Origin: Acidiparvus fluvialis
Lineage (GTDB): Bacteria; Acidobacteriota; Holophagae; Holophagales; Holophagaceae
NCBI GenBank assembly: GCA_041263285.1
Contig: JBFSVS010000001.1
Location: 62,001 to 126,000 of the forward strand
Reading direction: 5' to 3'
DNA length: 64,000 nt
The first letter of the stretch is position 1. Each line of letters opens with the position of its first letter. Both the position numbers and the translations under genes were made by a program. Of this stretch, positions 1 through 9,576 are shown one piece after another. A model generated the notes under the pieces. That model was not told the DNA's origin. It did not search any database and saw only the letters and a program-made list of their open reading frames with translations.

Positions 1-1596
1 AAGAGTCCTGAACACATTCACACTTACCGCATCAGTCCCCTGAGTCTCTGGAATGCCTCAGCCTCCGGCATCCTCGAAGAGACGATTATCGAAATTCTAC
101 TAATGTGGTCTAAATACGAAATTCCACAAAATATCATTCAAGAAATTAAAGACCATTCCACACGATACGGAAAAATTAAATTAATCAAAAAAAATGATCG
201 CTTAGCGCTAGATATTGAAGATCGGGGACTATTTTGGGAAATTTCTAATCAAAAAACACTCCAAGACTTTCTTCAGGAGCCTTTTGCAGATCAGAAAGGG
301 ATATACATTCGTGACGGATCCAGAGGAGAAATTAAGCTACAACTCATTCGATTGGGTCATCCCGTTCAAGATTTAGCCGGCTTTAAAGAAGGCCATCCCC
401 TATCTTTTGAATTGAGATCCCATCTTAAGGAGAGTAAGAAACCCTTTGCCTTGAGAAAATATCAACAAGCTGCAGCCGATGTTTTTCATGCAGGAGGCGG
501 TCCTGAGGGGGGTGCAGGTGTCTTGGTTCTTCCCTGTGGCGCAGGTAAAACAGTGATCGGGATGGCCTGCATGCGGGGTTTACAGACGCATACGTTGATC
601 TTAACAACCAATGTGACAGCCGTGAAGCAATGGAAACAAGAATTACTAGATAAAACAACTTTGGCCTCAGATCAAATTGGTCTTTATAGCGGTGAAGGTA
701 AAGAAATAGCCCCTGTGACAATTGCAACGTATCAAATATTGACTTATCGCAAAGATAAAAATGGACCCTTTGACCACTTCAAAATCTTTGAGGCTTCTAA
801 CTGGGGACTCATTATCTACGACGAAGTTCACATGCTCCCCGCTCCTGTTTTTAGAGCGGTTGCAGAACTGCAAGCCCGTCGTCGACTTGGTTTAACGGCA
901 ACATTAGTCCGCGAAGATAACAAAGAAGAGGATGTCTTTTCCTTGATTGGCCCTAAGCGTGTCGATGTCCCATGGAAAGTGCTAGAAAAGGATGGGTTTA
1001 TTGCCACGGCTCAGTGCCTTGAAATAAGAATTCCACTCCCGCATGAAGAGAGGATGAATTATGCCGTTTCTGATCAGCGTCAACGCTTCCGAATTGCTTC
1101 TGAGAATTCTCTTAAAATATCTGTGATCGCTGAAATTTTAGCACTCCATCCTCAGGATTCCATTTTAATTATTGGTCAATACATTGAACAACTTAAAATC
1201 ATTTCAGAATATTTTCAATCTCCGGTCCTCATGGGTCAGACACCGGAGAAAGAACGGGAGCGACTCTTTAATCTCTTCAGAAGGGGAGAATTAAAAATAC
1301 TGATTGTCAGTAAGGTGGCTAATTTTGCAATTGATTTACCTGATGCAAGTGTCGCAATCCAGGTTTCCGGCACCTTTGGCTCAAGACAAGAAGAAGCCCA
1401 ACGCTTAGGGCGCATTCTTCGACCCAAAGATTCCGACAACGTCAGTTACTTCTACACGTTGATTAGCCGAGATACTACCGAACAAGAGTTTGCCCGCAAT
1501 CGACAACTTTTTCTTACCGAGCAAGGCTATAAATACCAAATTCAGAGTCGCCATTTAGACAGTCAAGGTAAACTCACCCCTGTCGCTGAATCCTAA
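1..1596 (+). CDS. XPB/Rad25-type DNA helicase, 5' end outside the window
   Basis: Superfamily 2 3'-5' DNA helicase of the XPB family, an ATP-driven DNA-opening enzyme linked to repair. The frame is open from base 1, and the residues before the ATG at 103 (HTYRISPLSLWNA) match the XPB N-terminal domain, so that ATG is internal and the true start lies upstream. Visible motifs: Walker A PCGAGKT (about 530-550), the DEVH box (about 817-831), GLTATLVRED, which includes the XPB RED motif, and motif VI QRLGRILRP near 1400. About 531 residues are visible. It ends 12 nt from the convergent pgpA. Whether a nuclease partner (Bax1-like) lies upstream cannot be seen. Confidence 0.9.
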   Translation, partial: KSPEHIHTYRISPLSLWNASASGILEETIIEILLMWSKYEIPQNIIQEIKDHSTRYGKIKLIKKNDRLALDIEDRGLFWEISNQKTLQDFLQEPFADQKGIYIRDGSRGEIKLQLIRLGHPVQDLAGFKEGHPLSFELRSHLKESKKPFALRKYQQAAADVFHAGGGPEGGAGVLVLPCGAGKTVIGMACMRGLQTHTLILTTNVTAVKQWKQELLDKTTLASDQIGLYSGEGKEIAPVTIATYQILTYRKDKNGPFDHFKIFEASNWGLIIYDEVHMLPAPVFRAVAELQARRRLGLTATLVREDNKEEDVFSLIGPKRVDVPWKVLEKDGFIATAQCLEIRIPLPHEERMNYAVSDQRQRFRIASENSLKISVIAEILALHPQDSILIIGQYIEQLKIISEYFQSPVLMGQTPEKERERLFNLFRRGELKILIVSKVANFAIDLPDASVAIQVSGTFGSRQEEAQRLGRILRPKDSDNVSYFYTLISRDTTEQEFARNRQLFLTEQGYKYQIQSRHLDSQGKLTPVAES

Positions 1597-1608
1597 CCCT
1601 ATTTTTGT

Positions 1609-2178
1609 TTAGTCAATAAAAAACTGATGCATCACGATTAGTGAAGGTTTAGTTAGTAAAGCCGTAGCTATACCTGCTAAGACATCATCCATCATAATGC
1701 CCGATGACCCCCCTAACTTTTGAGCCCTACCGATTGGTCCAGGCTTCCAAATATCTAATAGACGAAAAAGACAAAAGGGAAGGGCGCATCGCAAGAACTG
1801 TTCTTGCCAAGATGCAAAGGGATCTCTCGCGATCACTGAAGCGAGAGGCATCAGCGCAATCCACATCCCAACCCATTCATCAATGACGATATAGGGGGGA
1901 TCTTTTTTTTCAAGTTCGAACTGAATCCGCTTAATACTACCGGAGCCGATCCACCAGAGTAAAAAAGGGCCCAGAAAAACAAACACAGCTAGGGGTTTTC
2001 TCAGGTTCAGCAGAAGCCCAAGAATGACGATGCCAATCCAAGCTGTGAGAGCAGCTAAACTCCCCCATGTACCGGGAGCAAAAGGGAGAAGGCCTGAACC
2101 GAACCCCGTGGCGATAACCCAAGAGCTTCGATGAGTTAAGACTTGGGGCTCAGGACCGACTTCGGTAATTTTTTTCAT
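1609..2178 (-). CDS. pgpA: phosphatidylglycerophosphatase A
   Basis: Dephosphorylates phosphatidylglycerol phosphate to phosphatidylglycerol at the inner membrane. The 189-residue protein carries the family signatures GTWGS (36-40), DEWVGMW (100-106) and MDDVLAG (163-169), with several hydrophobic membrane segments between. The acidic DEW and MDD motifs are the expected metal and active-site positions. It starts at ATG 2178 and overlaps the end of rimO by 29 nt on the same strand, so the two are very likely translated from one transcript. Length is normal for the family. Confidence 0.92.
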   Translation of the reverse strand: MKKITEVGPEPQVLTHRSSWVIATGFGSGLLPFAPGTWGSLAALTAWIGIVILGLLLNLRKPLAVFVFLGPFLLWWIGSGSIKRIQFELEKKDPPYIVIDEWVGMWIALMPLASVIARDPFASWQEQFLRCALPFCLFRLLDIWKPGPIGRAQKLGGSSGIMMDDVLAGIATALLTKPSLIVMHQFFID

Positions 2179-3520
2179 AATTGTCTATGGTTGACTCTAA
2201 TCCACCCTCCTGGATCTCGCCAACTAAATCATAGGCATGAGCCTCAATAATTTTGACCCATTGGAAGGTTTGGGGTTGGGGATTGCCATCAACAATGAGG
2301 ACATTTCCATCAATATCAGGGGATTGACCCTCATGCCGACCCTTGAAGATCATAGGAGTTTCTTCATGGGTTCCTTCAATAAAAACCTTGAGAGTTTTTC
2401 CGACTTTAAGCTGGTTTTTTGATCGTGCAATATCTTGTTGAAGACTCAGGATCTGATTTTTTCTTCGTATCTTTTCCGATAAAGGAATAGAGTCACCTAA
2501 AACAAAAGCAGGAGTCCCCTCTTCTTGACTATAGGTAAATACTCCCACATGATCAAACTGTACCGATGATATGAAAGATTTCAATTCATCGAAATCCGAT
2601 TCAGTTTCTCCCGGAAATCCCACAATAAAATTAGACCTCAAGTGGATTTGAGGACAAGCTTCTCTAATCTTATGAATTAAATGATCAAAGCTTTTTGCTG
2701 ACCCCCCTCGAGCCATCTTTTTTAAAAGATGGCTGCTAGCATGCTGGAGAGGCATGTCCAAGTATTTGGCGCAGTTGGGAGTTTCGGCAATTGCACGAAT
2801 CATGCCGTCGGATAAACGATTGGGATAGGCGTAGTGAATTCGAAACCATTGAAGTCCCTCTACTTTCCCCAACTCCCGTATCAAAGTTGCCAAGGCTTCG
2901 GGCTCTCCAAAATCTCGCCCATAGTCAGTTGTATCTTGGGCAACCAAGCAAATTTCCAAGATACCTTGATTGACTAGTTGCCGAGCTTCGGCGACAACAC
3001 TTTCAACCGATCGACTGCGTTGTCCACCTCGGATCGTAGGAATGATACAAAAGGCACAACTATGATCGCAGCCCTCACTGATTTTTAGATAAGCCGTGGC
3101 TTTGGGTGTGGTCACCCAGCGAGGTGAATACTCGTCATATAGATACGAGGGATTCCGATCCAATTCTTCCCATCCAGAACCTCCAATGACTTCTGCAATC
3201 TTTTCGATATCTCGGGTACCCAAACATGCGTCAATTTCTGGAATATCTTTCAAGAGAGTTTCCCGATAGCGCTCCACCATACAACCGGCCACAATTAATC
3301 GCTCACACGCCCCTTCCTTCTTCATAGATGCCGCCTCAAATATGGTGTCTAAACTCTCGCGTTTTGCATCCTCAATAAAACTACATGTATTCACGACAAT
3401 AATTTTCGCTTCGTTCATCTTTGGTGTGATCTGATACCCCTTTAGCCTCAAGTGACCAAGCATAACTTCGCTATCTACAAGATTCTTCGGGCAACCTAAA
3501 CTGACAAATCCAACTTTCAC
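2150..3520 (-). CDS. rimO: ribosomal protein S12 methylthiotransferase
   Basis: Radical-SAM enzyme that adds a methylthio group to an aspartate of ribosomal protein S12. In order: the N-terminal UPF0004 domain with cluster cysteines C10, C46 and C80; the radical-SAM CxxxCxxC motif (C151, C155, C158) in EGCDHSCAFCIIP; and a C-terminal TRAM-like region. RimO is preferred over MiaB because of the start MKVGFVSLGCPKNLVDSE, typical of RimO. The start is GTG at 3520 with GGAG five bases upstream. It is followed by overlapping pgpA. Upstream is the divergent gltX, with a palindrome in the shared spacer. Confidence 0.93.
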   Translation of the reverse strand: MKVGFVSLGCPKNLVDSEVMLGHLRLKGYQITPKMNEAKIIVVNTCSFIEDAKRESLDTIFEAASMKKEGACERLIVAGCMVERYRETLLKDIPEIDACLGTRDIEKIAEVIGGSGWEELDRNPSYLYDEYSPRWVTTPKATAYLKISEGCDHSCAFCIIPTIRGGQRSRSVESVVAEARQLVNQGILEICLVAQDTTDYGRDFGEPEALATLIRELGKVEGLQWFRIHYAYPNRLSDGMIRAIAETPNCAKYLDMPLQHASSHLLKKMARGGSAKSFDHLIHKIREACPQIHLRSNFIVGFPGETESDFDELKSFISSVQFDHVGVFTYSQEEGTPAFVLGDSIPLSEKIRRKNQILSLQQDIARSKNQLKVGKTLKVFIEGTHEETPMIFKGRHEGQSPDIDGNVLIVDGNPQPQTFQWVKIIEAHAYDLVGEIQEGGLESTIDNYEKNYRSRS

Positions 3521-3574
3521 AGAGGCTCCAATCTATTAGGCTACCTTGACTTTGAGGTCGTTAGGACTATCGCC

Positions 3575-3591
3575 TACATTCACAGAATGTA
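3575..3591. promoter_or_regulatory. perfect 7-3-7 palindrome between rimO and gltX
   Basis: TACATTC-ACA-GAATGTA is a perfect inverted repeat of seven bases per arm, in the 112-nt divergent spacer, 42 nt before the gltX start. A second, imperfect repeat (AGAATG-TAC-TGTTCT) overlaps its right arm. The size and placement fit a dimeric repressor or activator operator, but the regulator is unknown and I recognise no named box. Confidence 0.4.
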
Positions 3592-3632
3592 CTGTTCTAG
3601 GTCAAACTAATTAAAGTTCTTGGAGGATTCTT

Positions 3633-5105
3633 TTGTCTAGTTCTGTAGTGACACGTTTCGCGCCCTCTCCGACCGGGATGCTTCATATCGGGGGCGTCCG
3701 CACGGCACTTTTTGCATGGCTCTTCGCAAAAAAGCACTCGGGAAAATTCATCCTAAGAATTGAAGATACGGACACCGATCGATCGACGGAAGACAATATT
3801 CGTATTATTGAGGAGGGTATGCTCTGGTCGGGCTTGATTTGGGATGAAGGCCCCGACCCAAAGCAACCAGGGGCTTGGCTAGGCGACCAGGGTCCTTATC
3901 GTCAGATTCTTCGCATGAATCTTTATAAATCAAAAATTACTGAACTGCTCGACCAAGGAAAAGCCTATCGCTGCCGCTGTACCAAAGAATCTCTAGAGGA
4001 TCGACGTAAAGCATCCGATCGTGCAGGCAAACCTTTTCAATACAACCGAGGTATCGATTTTGGTCGAGGCTGTCGCGACCTCCGTTACGATGATTCGGCT
4101 CCGAGTTCTATTCGATTTGCGATGCCCCTTGATGGAGATATTCTTTTGCACGATGCTATCAAAGGCACGATTAGGTTTCCTTCAGAAAGCCTAGACGATT
4201 GGATTATTGCCCGCTGGTCAGAACCTGGTGACATCGGAGTGCCTACTTATAATTTTTCTGTCGTGGTTGATGACGTTGCCATGAAAGTTTCCCATGTTAT
4301 TCGGGGTGATGATCATGTGGCTAATACACCGAAACAGATCCCCCTTTTTGAAGCCCTCGGCTATACCCTTCCGGTGTTTGCCCATGTGCCGATGATTCTA
4401 GGCAAAGATAAACAAAAACTAAGTAAACGTCATGGAGCTGCCAGTATTACGGAATTTAAGGATCTAGGCTTTTTACCCCAGGCCGTTCGGTTGACCCTTG
4501 CCAAGTTAAGTTGGACTCCTAAAATCGATGGAAGAGTAGCCGAATCTGCCGAAGAAGAAATTCTTACTGATGCTCAGTTAATCGCATCCTTTAATTTAGA
4601 GGACATTCAAACGAGCCCTTCGGTTTTTGATATTGATAAGCTGTATTGGATCAATCAAAAACTAATCATGAATTCTACGAATGAGTTCTTGATTCAGGCC
4701 CTCAATCCTTTCATGCCTCCCTCGTGGTCTTCACGCGAAAAGAAATGGCAAGAGTTAGCTGTGAGTTGTACCAAGGAGCGATCACGTACCTTGAAAGAAA
4801 TGGCTGAGTCCTTATCTTTTTGTTGGGAAGCCCCACAAGTCTTCGACGAAAAATTGATTCTTAAACACTTGTCTGAATCCCACCGGCAAGCACTCCGAAG
4901 TGTGAGTGCTCTCAATAATTGGACCACGGAGGGACTCCGAGAGGGTCTTGATCAAGTGCTCCTTCAACATCAAATGAAATTGAAAGATTTAGCCCAAGCC
5001 CTTCGGGTCGCCTTGACGGGGGGGACCATCAGTCCGCCGATCCATGAGACGTTATTGCTGCTTGGCCCTGAAGAAATTAAACGCCGATTACTTCGATGGA
5101 TCTAG
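3633..5105 (+). CDS. gltX: glutamyl-tRNA synthetase
   Basis: Class I aminoacyl-tRNA synthetase charging tRNA-Glu. The HIGH-type motif is HIGG at residues 18-21 after RFAPSPTG, and the KMSKS-type motif is KLSKR near residue 264; the middle has the family sequence RGDDHVANTPKQ. At 490 residues it is full length. The start is TTG at 3633, preceded by GGAGG at 3622-3626; no better in-frame start exists before the conserved N-terminus. Whether it also misacylates tRNA-Gln cannot be judged by eye; a tRNA-Gln(CTG) and a tRNA-Glu(CTC) lie at 19.6 kb. The nuo genes follow 91 nt downstream. Confidence 0.95.
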   Translation: MSSSVVTRFAPSPTGMLHIGGVRTALFAWLFAKKHSGKFILRIEDTDTDRSTEDNIRIIEEGMLWSGLIWDEGPDPKQPGAWLGDQGPYRQILRMNLYKSKITELLDQGKAYRCRCTKESLEDRRKASDRAGKPFQYNRGIDFGRGCRDLRYDDSAPSSIRFAMPLDGDILLHDAIKGTIRFPSESLDDWIIARWSEPGDIGVPTYNFSVVVDDVAMKVSHVIRGDDHVANTPKQIPLFEALGYTLPVFAHVPMILGKDKQKLSKRHGAASITEFKDLGFLPQAVRLTLAKLSWTPKIDGRVAESAEEEILTDAQLIASFNLEDIQTSPSVFDIDKLYWINQKLIMNSTNEFLIQALNPFMPPSWSSREKKWQELAVSCTKERSRTLKEMAESLSFCWEAPQVFDEKLILKHLSESHRQALRSVSALNNWTTEGLREGLDQVLLQHQMKLKDLAQALRVALTGGTISPPIHETLLLLGPEEIKRRLLRWI

Positions 5106-5196
5106 CGCCTTGTCTCTAGCCATCTTTTTGCCAAAGTGGTAACTTGAAGAATTGAATTTTCTTTATTAATAGGCTTGGGTTGGGAGAATCACTTCT

Positions 5197-6249
5197 TTGA
5201 TCTTTAGTATTTTGTCTCTTACTCCCGAGCTCTCATGGATGCTCATTAAGGTATTAGTGTGCATTGGATTCCTTATGCTTCTGGCTCCTCCTTTGACGTG
5301 GGTCGAGCGGAGAGGAAGCGCCATGATTCAAGACCGAATCGGCCCTAATCGTGCAGCCCTTTTCGGAAAGATAAAAATATTAGGGTTGGCTCATGTCCTA
5401 GCAGATGGGCTCAAATTCTTCTTTAAGGAAGATCTTATCCCCAAAGATGCTAACCGTTCCCTTTTCTGGATCGCTCCTGCACTTGCTTTTATTCCCGCTC
5501 TTCTTGGCTTTGCGGTCATTCCGGTGGGACGCAGTTTTCAAGTGGAAGGTGTCACTTATCATCTGAGTCTCATTGATCCTAATAATGGGATGGGCCTTTT
5601 GTATCCGTTGGCAATCGGAGGACTCGCAGTCTATGGCGTCTTGGTCGCTGCTTGGAGTAGTAATAACAAGTGGTCAATTCTTGGTGGAATGAGGGCTAGT
5701 GCCCAAATGGTTAGTTACGAACTAGGCCTAGGGCTATCAGTTTTAGCTCTCTTTGTGGCCGTTGGGGGATACGATCCGCATGAAGTGATCCTCGATCAAG
5801 TTGAGCACGGGTGGTTCTTATGGAGGCAACCCATAGGTTTTTTAGTTTTCTTTGTTTGCCAGTTTGCTGAAACCAATCGACTGCCTTTCGATTTTGCTGA
5901 AGGCGAATCTGAAATCGTGGCAGGCTTTCATACTGAGTTCGGTTCGATGAAGTTTGGCCTCATGGGATTAACCGAATATATTCATATCATTGTCGCTTCA
6001 GCCCTTATTGTGACCCTTTATCTTGGTGGTTGGAGCATTCCATTTAATGGGGATGGTGACCGTTGGCCCGTATTGGTAACCGTGGCTTCCTTTTTGGTAA
6101 AACTTTTATTTATGTGCTGGGTCTTTGTCTGGGTTCGATGGACTCTGCCAAGATTTAGGTATGACCAGTTGATGTACCTTGGCTGGAGAATCATGTTTCC
6201 CCTCAGCCTACTCAATTTAGTTTTGAATGCTTGGTGGATTACGAGGTAA
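5197..6249 (+). CDS. nuoH: NADH-quinone oxidoreductase subunit H
   Basis: Membrane subunit of respiratory complex I that helps form the quinone-binding chamber next to NuoB/D. It has about eight hydrophobic segments and the family signatures ERRGSAMIQDRIGPNRA, near residues 32-50, and the loop ETNRLPFDFAEGESE, rich in conserved acidic residues. 350 residues is normal. The start is TTG at 5197. It is the first nuo gene in the window; nuoA to nuoG are not upstream, where gltX stands. nuoI begins 6 nt after the stop. Confidence 0.96.
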   Translation: MIFSILSLTPELSWMLIKVLVCIGFLMLLAPPLTWVERRGSAMIQDRIGPNRAALFGKIKILGLAHVLADGLKFFFKEDLIPKDANRSLFWIAPALAFIPALLGFAVIPVGRSFQVEGVTYHLSLIDPNNGMGLLYPLAIGGLAVYGVLVAAWSSNNKWSILGGMRASAQMVSYELGLGLSVLALFVAVGGYDPHEVILDQVEHGWFLWRQPIGFLVFFVCQFAETNRLPFDFAEGESEIVAGFHTEFGSMKFGLMGLTEYIHIIVASALIVTLYLGGWSIPFNGDGDRWPVLVTVASFLVKLLFMCWVFVWVRWTLPRFRYDQLMYLGWRIMFPLSLLNLVLNAWWITR

Positions 6250-6255
6250 AACACG

Positions 6256-6825
6256 GTGGCGACTTTAGTGAAAAAAATACAACTTTCTTGGTGGGACCGC
6301 CTTTATTTCCCTTCGGTCCTAAAGGGAATGTGGATTACGTGGGGTCACTTTATTCGTCAGATCTTAACCCCTACCTCTAAGCGGTTCACGATTCAGTATC
6401 CCGAAATGAAGAAAGAGATGCCCGAGGGATATCGAGGTCTGCATGAATTAAAACAGTTTGAAGATGGATCGATCAAATGTGTCGCTTGTTTTATGTGTCA
6501 AGAAGCCTGTCCCGCCCGATGTATCACCATTGAAGCAGAAGAATTCAGTGATTTGAATTTCACCCAAGGATTTGAAGAAAAGCGCCCCAAGGTATTCAAG
6601 ATCGATATGTTGCGATGTATTTATTGCGGGATGTGTGAAGAAGCGTGTCCTAAGGATGCCATTTGGCTCCGAAAAGACTACGAGTTAGCTGCTTATGATC
6701 GACTTTCTCTCAACTACGGTAAGTGGGATCTCATGAATACCTACGCTGATACGGATGGGAAACCGATTCAGACAGAATCCAGCGAATTACCCCCCTCTCC
6801 ACCGCGCAACTTTGTCACGATGTAA
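6256..6825 (+). CDS. nuoI: NADH-quinone oxidoreductase subunit I (2x 4Fe-4S)
   Basis: Peripheral-arm ferredoxin-type subunit of complex I carrying the N6a and N6b clusters that pass electrons toward N2. Both motifs are intact: C75, C78, C81, C85 (CVACFMCQEAC) and C121, C124, C127, C131 (CIYCGMCEEAC). The start is GTG at 6256, six bases after nuoH. The protein has 189 residues, with a short basic N-terminus likely to lie on the membrane arm. It sits in the usual H-I-J order. Confidence 0.96.
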   Translation: MATLVKKIQLSWWDRLYFPSVLKGMWITWGHFIRQILTPTSKRFTIQYPEMKKEMPEGYRGLHELKQFEDGSIKCVACFMCQEACPARCITIEAEEFSDLNFTQGFEEKRPKVFKIDMLRCIYCGMCEEACPKDAIWLRKDYELAAYDRLSLNYGKWDLMNTYADTDGKPIQTESSELPPSPPRNFVTM

Positions 6826-6827
6826 TC

Positions 6828-7322
6828 ATGTTTCTTGCTTTTACTCTCTTAACCTTAGGTTCGGCTTTAGCGATGGCCTTTCAGAAAAATGTTATTGTGG
6901 CAGGATTATTTTTAGTAGCGACCTTCATCGGAGTTTCTGGACTATTTATTTTGCTTTCTAATCCTGTTTCAGCGGCACTTCAAATTATTGTTTATGCAGG
7001 GGCTATTTTAGTCCTTTTGCTTTTTGTCATTATGATGCTCAATGCGCACGAAGAGGAATCGCCTCAAGACGATCTTTACTTGCAACGTTACATAGCACTT
7101 GGGGTTGGGGGACTTTTACTTGGTGGAAGTCTTTGGTTCATCAAGCAGTCTAAACTTCTCCAATCCGTCGCCGAACGACCTATTGATCAGATTGCACCCA
7201 CTTCTCTTAACGAGATTGGGGCTGAAATGCTCACCCGTCATATTGTTTCTTTCGAAATGATTGGCCTTCTTTTATTGGTTTCTATGATTGGGGCCATTAC
7301 CTTGGTCAAGAAGCGTTTATGA
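6828..7322 (+). CDS. nuoJ: NADH-quinone oxidoreductase subunit J
   Basis: Antiporter-adjacent membrane subunit of complex I. The 164 residues form about five transmembrane helices; the third contains the family sequence QIIVYAGAILVLLLFVIMML, the helix that carries the functional pi-bulge in known structures. It starts at ATG 6828, two bases after nuoI, and overlaps nuoK by 4 nt, consistent with translational coupling. Confidence 0.95.
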   Translation: MFLAFTLLTLGSALAMAFQKNVIVAGLFLVATFIGVSGLFILLSNPVSAALQIIVYAGAILVLLLFVIMMLNAHEEESPQDDLYLQRYIALGVGGLLLGGSLWFIKQSKLLQSVAERPIDQIAPTSLNEIGAEMLTRHIVSFEMIGLLLLVSMIGAITLVKKRL

Positions 7323-7660
7323 TGTCAACGTCTTCTTTTCTTCAAGCCCTGTGGACGGGTGGATTACAAGGCTACCTATTGGTAGGCTTTCTTTTGTTTA
7401 TCATTGGGCTCATGACGGTTCTGCTTCGCCGATCCTTCCTTCTTCAATTTATGGGTATTGAGCTGATGCTAAATGCCATCAATATTATTCTTTTAGCTTT
7501 TGGTAAATGGCAAGGAGGAGCTCCCACAGCTTCAACTTTCTATCTCTTCATCATTGGTGTTGCTGCGTGCGAAGCAGCTGTTGGCTTAGCTCTGATTGTT
7601 GAACTTTATCGCCTTAAGAGCACCACTGATGCAGACCAACATTCTACGTTGAGACACTAA
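7319..7660 (+). CDS. nuoK: NADH-quinone oxidoreductase subunit K
   Basis: Small three-helix, MrpC-like membrane subunit of complex I involved in proton transfer. The two membrane glutamates of the family are visible in MGIELMLNAINI and CEAAVGLAL. 113 residues. The start ATG at 7319 overlaps the nuoJ stop, and its TAA shares one base with the nuoL ATG. Confidence 0.95.
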   Translation: MMSTSSFLQALWTGGLQGYLLVGFLLFIIGLMTVLLRRSFLLQFMGIELMLNAINIILLAFGKWQGGAPTASTFYLFIIGVAACEAAVGLALIVELYRLKSTTDADQHSTLRH

Positions 7661-9576
7661 TGACCTCGGTGATTCTAATTCCTTTGATTCCCCTGTTGGG
7701 ATTCCTGATCAACGGTTTAATGGGTCACCGCTTATCGCGGGGGCTCTCCCAAGTCATTGCTTGCAGTACCATTGCTTCGTCCTTTGTCCTGAGTCTAATT
7801 TGGTTTACCCGCGTCTTAGCGAGCCCCGATCATCGAATTGACTTGGTGGTTGGGGAATGGATGTCGGTAGGAAATCTCCAAATTCCATTTGGATTTGTCA
7901 TTGATGCTCTAAGTAGTGTGATGTTATTGGTCATTACCGGCATTGGTCTCCTGATTCATATTTATTCCGTTGGCTATATGCATCACGAAAAGGGTACCGC
8001 TCGCTATTTTGCTTATTTGAATCTCTTTGTATTCTTTATGACCTTATTGGTCATGAGTTCAAGCCTCCCCTTTCTCTTTGTAGGATGGGAAGGCGTCGGT
8101 CTTTGTTCGTATCTCCTTATTGGCTATTACTTTGAAACCGAAGAAGCACCTCAAGCGGGTCTTAAGGCTTTTTTATATAATCGCGTTGGTGATGTGGGAG
8201 TTCTTATCGGGATAATGACTCTCTTTTTAATCTTCGGAACTCTGACGATAGGTGATTTACTTCAACAAGTATCCCAACTTAGGCCTGAAACACATTTTGG
8301 TTTGATCACTTTTGCCACACTCATGTTATTCATCGGTTGTACGGGAAAGAGCGCTCAAATTCCTCTCTACCTTTGGTTGCCAGATGCCATGGCGGGTCCG
8401 ACACCTGTATCGGCCTTAATTCATGCGGCTACCATGGTGACCAGCGGTATTTACCTTATATGTCGACTCGCACCTCTTTTTGTACTAACGCCCATCACCC
8501 TTCATTTAATTGCGTGGATTGGTGTCGCCACTGCTCTTTTTGCCGCCACGATGGCTCTCTTCCAAAGAGACATAAAGAAAGTTCTGGCTTATTCCACTGT
8601 TTCTCAATTGGGGTTTATGTTTTTAGGTTTGGGTGTTACCGGTTTTTCTGCAGGTTTCTTTCATGTTTTCACGCATGCATGGTTTAAAGCCTTACTTTTT
8701 TTGGGAGCCGGGAGTGTCATTGTAGCGCTCCATCACGAACAAGATCTTTTCAAAATGGGTGGACTTCGAGAAAAATTACCTATCACGTTTTACACCATGC
8801 TGATCGGAGCGCTTTGCTTGATGGGTTTCCCCGGTACAAGTGGTTTTGCGAGTAAAGATGAAATTCTTTATTTAACCTACCTCCATAGTCCGACCCTATG
8901 GGGATTTGGAGTCCTCGCAGCTATTTGTACAGCATTTTATACCGCACGATTGATGGTCTTAGTATTTGCAGGTAAGCCCCGCGATTTAAAAATATTTGAT
9001 CATGCCCATGAAAGTCCTAAATGGATTACTATCCCCCTAATTCTTCTGTCCCTTGGAGCTCTATTGGCGGTCATGTTTGGTTGGCCGGAGTCTTTTGGAG
9101 GGCACAATACGATTGCTGTTTGGCTCCATTCGGCCATCACTTATGGTCAAACTGCTGAGCAAGAAGCCCATACATTAATACCGACCTTAGCCTGGACATT
9201 AGCCCTTATTTCCACGGTCTTGAGTTTGCTTAGCGCGGGAATAGCTTGGAAACTTTATAGCAAAGGTCTCAGCTGGGAAGAAGGTTTTGAGAGGAAGTGC
9301 TCCCGAACTTACCAGATCCTTCGTGAAAAATATTTTGTTGATCAAGGGGTGATGGCTTTAATCATTAACCCTTTCTTTTTTCTAGGGAAAGTGTTCTGGA
9401 AATTAGGCGATGTCATTATCATTGACGGCATTGGAGTCAATCTTCCGGGAGCCCTCACCCGCGTCATGGGTGATCTCGGCTCTCATCTTCAAACGGGACG
9501 TGTACGAAACTATACGCTGCTTTCGGTGCTTGGGCTTCTGGGACTCCTGATGCTTCTCTTGGTTGCGAGGATCTAA
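7660..9576 (+). CDS. nuoL: NADH-quinone oxidoreductase subunit L
   Basis: Distal antiporter-like proton-pumping subunit of complex I. Family motifs include VGWEGVGLCSYLLIGYY with the key TM5 glutamate, the LPDAMAGPTPVSALIHAATMV block, and KVLAYSTVSQLGFM with the pump lysine. The 638 residues include the C-terminal extension expected for the lateral helix and its anchor. Start ATG 7660 shares a base with the nuoK stop; the gene overlaps nuoM by one base. Confidence 0.96.
   Translation: MTSVILIPLIPLLGFLINGLMGHRLSRGLSQVIACSTIASSFVLSLIWFTRVLASPDHRIDLVVGEWMSVGNLQIPFGFVIDALSSVMLLVITGIGLLIHIYSVGYMHHEKGTARYFAYLNLFVFFMTLLVMSSSLPFLFVGWEGVGLCSYLLIGYYFETEEAPQAGLKAFLYNRVGDVGVLIGIMTLFLIFGTLTIGDLLQQVSQLRPETHFGLITFATLMLFIGCTGKSAQIPLYLWLPDAMAGPTPVSALIHAATMVTSGIYLICRLAPLFVLTPITLHLIAWIGVATALFAATMALFQRDIKKVLAYSTVSQLGFMFLGLGVTGFSAGFFHVFTHAWFKALLFLGAGSVIVALHHEQDLFKMGGLREKLPITFYTMLIGALCLMGFPGTSGFASKDEILYLTYLHSPTLWGFGVLAAICTAFYTARLMVLVFAGKPRDLKIFDHAHESPKWITIPLILLSLGALLAVMFGWPESFGGHNTIAVWLHSAITYGQTAEQEAHTLIPTLAWTLALISTVLSLLSAGIAWKLYSKGLSWEEGFERKCSRTYQILREKYFVDQGVMALIINPFFFLGKVFWKLGDVIIIDGIGVNLPGALTRVMGDLGSHLQTGRVRNYTLLSVLGLLGLLMLLLVARI

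Noticed and set aside
103..1596. Helicase starting at the ATG at 103
   Set aside because: The frame is open back to base 1 and the residues upstream (HTYRISPLSLWNA) belong to the XPB N-terminal domain, so the start is outside the window.
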